DNA of 8,920 bases from Desulfarculus sp. (GTDB lineage Bacteria > Desulfobacterota > Desulfarculia > Desulfarculales > Desulfarculaceae): assembly GCA_020216805.1 (NCBI GenBank), contig JAIWNN010000149.1:1-8920 (forward strand), written 5' to 3'. Below the pieces are notes generated by a model, which did no database searches, was not told where the DNA came from, and saw nothing but the letters and a program-made list of their open reading frames with translations. A program made the position numbers and the translations under genes. Position 1 is the first letter of the stretch, and every line of letters starts with the position of its first letter. Below, in pieces: positions 5,504-8,920 of the stretch.

Positions 5504-5538
5504 CCCCTCCGGGGCCCTCGGGCTCCGGAGGGGCTTTT
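5504..5538 (+). terminator. intrinsic terminator after the porin gene
   Basis: CCCCTCCGG (5504-5512) pairs with CCGGAGGGG (5525-5533). The stem extends inward through one G-U and four further G-C pairs to a tiny CTCG loop, and TTTT (5535-5538) follows. The minus-strand side has no T-run, so it chiefly ends the porin transcript. The convergent kinase gene has no equally clear terminator. Confidence 0.85.
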
Positions 5539-5592
5539 CGATCCAGGACCGATCGGGTTGATGCGAGTTGCTTGGCGATGCTGGGCCGGCGT

Positions 5593-8500
5593 TCAGGCCG
5601 GCGCCGGTTTCCGCGCGGCCTCCAGAGTCTGGCGCACCATCTGGAGGAGGTCGTTGCGGCGGTAGGGCTTGGCCAGAAAGCCCAGGGCGGCCTGGCGCAC
5701 CTCTGGTCCGGCGCAGGCGTCGGGGGCGTAACCCGAGCTGATGATGACCCGGGCCCCGGGATCCAGCTCCTTGAGCAGGAGCAGGCAGCGCGCCCCGCCC
5801 ATGCCCGGCATGCCCAGGTCCATCAGCACCAGGTCGATCCGGCCGGGATGGTCCCGATAGGTTTCCAATGCCTCCTCGCCGCTGCTGGCGGTAAGCACCC
5901 GATAACCCTGGGACTCCAGGGTCCGCCGGGCCACGGTCAACAGGGCCGGCTCGTCGTCCACCACCAGAATGGTCTCCCGGGCGGTGGAGGGGGCGGGAGC
6001 GGCGGGCTCGGCGGGCGCGACGGACTCGACCGGTCCCAGGCTGGGCAGGTAGATGGCGAAGGACGCGCCCTGGCCCTCGCGGCTGTGGCAGATGATGTGG
6101 CCGCCGTGGCCCTTGACCAGGCCGAAGACGGTGGACAGCCCCAGGCCGGAGCCTTGCCCCACTCCCTTGGTGGTGAAGAACGGCTCGAAGATGTGGGGTA
6201 GATCGGCCTCGGAGATGCCCCGGCCGGTGTCGGCCACCGTGACGACGACATAGGCCCCAGCCGGGATGCGGGCCTGGTCCTGGATCAGATCCCGCTCCAG
6301 AACCTGGGTTCGCACCGTGATGTCCAGGCGTCCGCCCTCGGGCATGGCGTCCTGGGCGTTGGCGGCCAGGTTCACCAGGATCTGCTGGATCTGGCCAGGG
6401 TCGGCGTTGACCAGGGCCGGATTCCGGGCGGGGGTGACGGTCAGGGCGATCATCTTGGGGATGGTCCGCTCCAGCAAGGCGGCGACCTGGAGCAGCTCCT
6501 GGTTGAGGTCCACCGGCCGGAGGTTGGTCTCCACCCGGCGGCTGAAGGCCAGCACCTGGCGGACCAGGAACCCGGCCCGCTGGGCCGAGCGCAGGATCTG
6601 GCGCAGGTCGTCGGAGTTGTCGCGCCCCTGGGAGGCGCTTTCCAGGGCCAGCTCGGCATAGCCGGTGATGCCGGCTAGGATGTTGTTGAAGTCGTGGGCG
6701 ATGCCACCGGCCAGGGTGCCCACCGCCTCCATCTTTTGGGCGTGGCGCAACTGCCGCTCCAGGGCCTCCTTCTCGGCCGCGGCCCGGTGGCGGTCGCTGA
6801 CGTCGATCATCACCCCCACCACCTCGCGGACCCGCCCCTGGTCGAGGATGGGTTTGACGATGTCGCGCAACCAGACCTCGCGCCCGTCGGCGGCCAGCAT
6901 GCGGTATTCGATTTGGTGCTCCTTGCCCCAGGACAAGGCCTCGGCGCGGTGCTTGGGCGCCCAGGCGCGGTCGTCGGGGTGCAGATGGCTGACCCAGAAA
7001 TCGGGGTCGGCGGTCCAGCTCTCCAGAGGGTGACCCAACAGGGTCTCGGCCTGCTGGCTGACGTAGGTGAAGGCCAGGGTCTGGGGATCGCCGCGCCAAA
7101 CCACGGCTCCCACCGACTCCACCAGCAGGCGGTGTTTTTCCTCGGAGGCCTTGAGCGCCTCCTCGGCCTCCTTCAATTCGCTGACGTCGGTCAGCACGTT
7201 CAGGAAGCAGGGTCGGCCCTCGTAGTCAATCTGATCCACCGACCAAAGCATGGTGTGAACCCGGCCATCCTTGAAGCGCATCCGGGTTTCCAGGTTGCGG
7301 AAGCCGCCCTGGCGCCGGAACAGATCCAGGGCGGTCTGGCGGTCCTTTTCCGGGTCGAGCCAGAAGCCAAGATCGAAAGAGGTCTTACCCAGCGCCTCCT
7401 CGTAATCGTAGCCGGTGATTTGGGTAAAGGCGTCGTTGACCTCCAGGAAGCGTCCGTCCTCCAGGCTGGTGACCGAGACCCAGACCGGACTGGCCTTGAA
7501 GGCCTTGCGGAATTTCTCCTCCGAGACCCGCCGGGCCTCCTCGGCCCACTTGCGGTCGGTGATGTCCAGGATCACCCCGTCCAGGAACTGGGGGGCGCCC
7601 TGGGAGTCGTAGCTGGCCCGGCCTTTCTCGAAGACCCAGCGCAAGCTCCCATCCGCGTGACGGATGCGGTATTCGATCAAGTAATGCTGGCGGTCGGCCA
7701 CCGCCCGGGCCACCTCGCGCTGGACTGGCTCCAGGTCATCAGCCAGGATCAGGCGGCCGAAGTCGATCTCGCCGCGCCGGAACTGGTCCGGCGTGTATCC
7801 GGTCAGGGCCAGGGCGCCGCCGCTGATGTGGGTCACCCGCCAGGGCGATTCCACCTCGCAGCGGTAGACCATGCCCGGGATGTTCTCCACCAGGGCCCGC
7901 AGGTGCTCTTCTTTTTCACGCAGCTCCCGCTGGACCTGGACCTCCTCGCTGATGTCGTGGAGGAAGACCAGGGACGCCGGTCGTCCCCCCCAGCTGAAGG
8001 GCATGGCGTTGATCTGCATCCAGGATGACCGGCCCTGGGCGTTCATCACCCGCACCCGGTAGCTCTCCGGCGCCGGCTCGCCGGCCAGCCGCAGGCGGTG
8101 GCTCTCCCGCGCCAAGTCTTGGTGTTGGGGGTCGATGAACGGAATGAGGCTTTGGCCCAAAACCTGGCTTGCACTCAAGCCCAGGTATTGAAACACCCAG
8201 GGGTTGGCGAAGCGGACGATCTCGTCCTGCACCACCAGAATGCCGGTGCGCAGGTTGGTGACGATGGTCCGGTGCAGGGAGCCGCCCTCGGCCTGGCCAG
8301 CGACCGTCGCCGTCAGCACCTCGGCCAGGGCCCGGCCCAAGTCCTCCGCCGGCCAGTGCTCCGGAACCAGACGCGGCGGCTGGCCAACAGGCATCGCCTC
8401 CAGCAGCCTACCCAGGGCCGGGGCCGGCCCCCGGCAGACCAGGGGCAGGTCATGCTCCCTCGCCCAGGATTGCGCTCGCGTCAAGTCGGCGGGATCGCAG

Positions 8501-8673
8501 CGGGGGCCCAGGTCGGCCAGGACCAGGGACGGGCCTTGGCGGGCTAGCGCGGCGGCGGCCTGAGCCAGGCTGGCGGCCTGAGCCAGGCACCAGCCCTGGC
8601 GCTCCAAGGCCCTCGCCAGGGTAGGCAGCCGTTCGGGCGCGGCGGCCAGCAGGTAAAGACACCCCACGGCCAT
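5593..8673 (-). CDS. soluble multi-PAS hybrid sensor histidine kinase
   Basis: This 1026-residue cytosolic signalling protein has no transmembrane segments. Domains in order: a receiver-like N-terminus (about 4-120) lacking the acidic pair and the final Lys; four PAS/PAC units (about 133-250, 257-380, 387-505, 513-630); HisKA with the phospho-acceptor His660 in GIAHDFNN; HATPase with the N box around Asn772, DTGRGI (815-820) and GSGLGL (841-846); and a C-terminal receiver with DDE (906-908), phospho-acceptor Asp952, Ser979/980 and Lys1002. All catalytic residues of the kinase and terminal receiver are present. The ATG at 8673 has GGAG only 2 nt away, whereas the GTG two codons in (8667) has that GGAG at 8 nt and may be the true start. 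There is no DNA-binding output domain and no partner regulator in the window. The stimulus is unknown, and a link to the iron genes rests only on proximity. Confidence 0.95.
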   Translation of the reverse strand: MAVGCLYLLAAAPERLPTLARALERQGWCLAQAASLAQAAAALARQGPSLVLADLGPRCDPADLTRAQSWAREHDLPLVCRGPAPALGRLLEAMPVGQPPRLVPEHWPAEDLGRALAEVLTATVAGQAEGGSLHRTIVTNLRTGILVVQDEIVRFANPWVFQYLGLSASQVLGQSLIPFIDPQHQDLARESHRLRLAGEPAPESYRVRVMNAQGRSSWMQINAMPFSWGGRPASLVFLHDISEEVQVQRELREKEEHLRALVENIPGMVYRCEVESPWRVTHISGGALALTGYTPDQFRRGEIDFGRLILADDLEPVQREVARAVADRQHYLIEYRIRHADGSLRWVFEKGRASYDSQGAPQFLDGVILDITDRKWAEEARRVSEEKFRKAFKASPVWVSVTSLEDGRFLEVNDAFTQITGYDYEEALGKTSFDLGFWLDPEKDRQTALDLFRRQGGFRNLETRMRFKDGRVHTMLWSVDQIDYEGRPCFLNVLTDVSELKEAEEALKASEEKHRLLVESVGAVVWRGDPQTLAFTYVSQQAETLLGHPLESWTADPDFWVSHLHPDDRAWAPKHRAEALSWGKEHQIEYRMLAADGREVWLRDIVKPILDQGRVREVVGVMIDVSDRHRAAAEKEALERQLRHAQKMEAVGTLAGGIAHDFNNILAGITGYAELALESASQGRDNSDDLRQILRSAQRAGFLVRQVLAFSRRVETNLRPVDLNQELLQVAALLERTIPKMIALTVTPARNPALVNADPGQIQQILVNLAANAQDAMPEGGRLDITVRTQVLERDLIQDQARIPAGAYVVVTVADTGRGISEADLPHIFEPFFTTKGVGQGSGLGLSTVFGLVKGHGGHIICHSREGQGASFAIYLPSLGPVESVAPAEPAAPAPSTARETILVVDDEPALLTVARRTLESQGYRVLTASSGEEALETYRDHPGRIDLVLMDLGMPGMGGARCLLLLKELDPGARVIISSGYAPDACAGPEVRQAALGFLAKPYRRNDLLQMVRQTLEAARKPAPA
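8554..8588 (-). repeat. 18-bp tandem duplication inside the kinase gene
   Basis: The 17-nt block GGCGGCCTGAGCCAGGC occurs at 8554-8570 and again at 8572-8588, an exact offset of 18 nt. Being six codons long it keeps the frame and gives the repeated peptide SLAQAA-type segment (about residues 29-42) in the degenerate N-terminal receiver. Confidence 0.8.
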
Positions 8674-8798
8674 GGCTCCACCCGCTCCAGCGCCGGCGGA
8701 CCGGACTGGAGAGAAAAAGGTTCGGGCTGTCCCCTCCCTGAACGGCGACCGTGGTGGGCAGGCGGAGTCGCCAGAAAAGTGAGCGCTTGAAAGTTGAT

Positions 8799-8828
8799 AT
8801 TCTAGGCAAAACGCGGCGGCTTTGGCAA
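8799..8828 (-). promoter_or_regulatory. candidate promoter of the sensor kinase gene
   Basis: Reading the minus strand, TTGCCA (8828-8823) is followed after 18 nt by TAGAAT (8804-8799); each matches 5 of 6 consensus bases. It is the only AT-rich patch upstream of the kinase. Transcription would start near 8792, leaving a leader of about 120 nt. No operator-like palindrome of the feo type is present here. Confidence 0.55.
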
Positions 8829-8875
8829 GGACAAGGCGAGGGATGACCCCTTGGGTGGAGGAGGGCGGGGGCGGG

Positions 8876-8920
8876 TTAACCCAGGGGGGGGAGGGCGGTC
8901 AGATCGCTGGCGGCCCGCAG
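8876..8920 (-). CDS. possible C-terminal end of an upstream minus-strand gene (partial)
   Basis: From the window edge one minus-strand frame reads 14 sense codons (LRAASDLTALPPLG) ending in TAA at 8878-8876, about 50 nt before the kinase promoter. Composition fits the GC-rich coding style, but another frame is also open here and the stretch is too short to identify. It may be intergenic DNA. Confidence 0.25.
   Translation of the reverse strand: MRAASDLTALPPLG

Noticed and set aside
5585..5602. GCCGGC-GTTCAG-GCCGGC hairpin at the kinase stop codon as a terminator
   Set aside because: No T-run follows on the minus strand, and the arms are short self-palindromes common in GC-rich DNA.
6694..8028. 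A 444-codon plus-strand frame opposite the kinase
   Set aside because: Shadow of the PAS and HisKA coding region; no domain signature in this frame.
8873..8882. GGGTTAACCC palindrome as an operator
   Set aside because: It is short, stands 45 nt upstream of the -35 side of the kinase promoter, and has no second copy in the window.

Overview
The window is a GC-rich bacterial segment whose core is a ferrous-iron uptake (Feo) locus. A hybrid sensor kinase gene lies on the opposite strand at the right. The high GC content, a FeoB-associated Cys-rich membrane protein, an LbtU-type outer-membrane porin (which implies a Gram-negative envelope) and a large soluble multi-PAS hybrid kinase fit an anaerobic Desulfobacterota/deltaproteobacterial-type genome. 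That placement is inference from gene style; there is no rRNA marker here.

Left block (about 100-980, + strand): a promoter region with a Fur-box-like palindrome is followed by a 242-residue protein in which a complete Fur-family repressor is fused to a C-terminal FeoA (SH3-like) domain. The gene ends in a T-rich intrinsic terminator.

Feo operon (about 983-4008, + strand): a separate promoter, with a second copy of the same Fur-box-like motif between its -35 and -10, precedes feoA and feoB (GTGA overlap), a one-TM Cys-rich FeoB-associated protein, a doubtful 49-residue reading frame (ATGA overlap) that contains a large inverted repeat, and a 54-residue His/Cys-rich protein. No FeoC is seen. 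The Fur-FeoA fusion may be the local regulator.

Porin unit (4005-5538, + strand): a promoter-like element with a perfect 7-3-7 inverted repeat is followed by a roughly 220-nt leader dense in hairpins, several mutually exclusive. Then comes a 399-residue outer-membrane protein resembling LbtU-family siderophore porins, and a strong terminator. Together these genes suggest a path for iron from the outer membrane (porin) through FeoB to cytosolic or membrane-edge thiol/His ligands, under an iron-sensing repressor.

Right block (5593-8920, - strand): a convergent 1026-residue cytosolic hybrid histidine kinase (degenerate receiver, four PAS domains, HisKA, HATPase, receiver) with its own candidate promoter at 8799-8828. 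A possible C-terminal fragment of another minus-strand gene touches the window edge. Most of the clearly AT-richer islands in the window (about 116-200, 971-1016, 4016-4056, 8776-8812) coincide with these promoter regions. No tRNA, rRNA, CRISPR array or insertion sequence was recognised.
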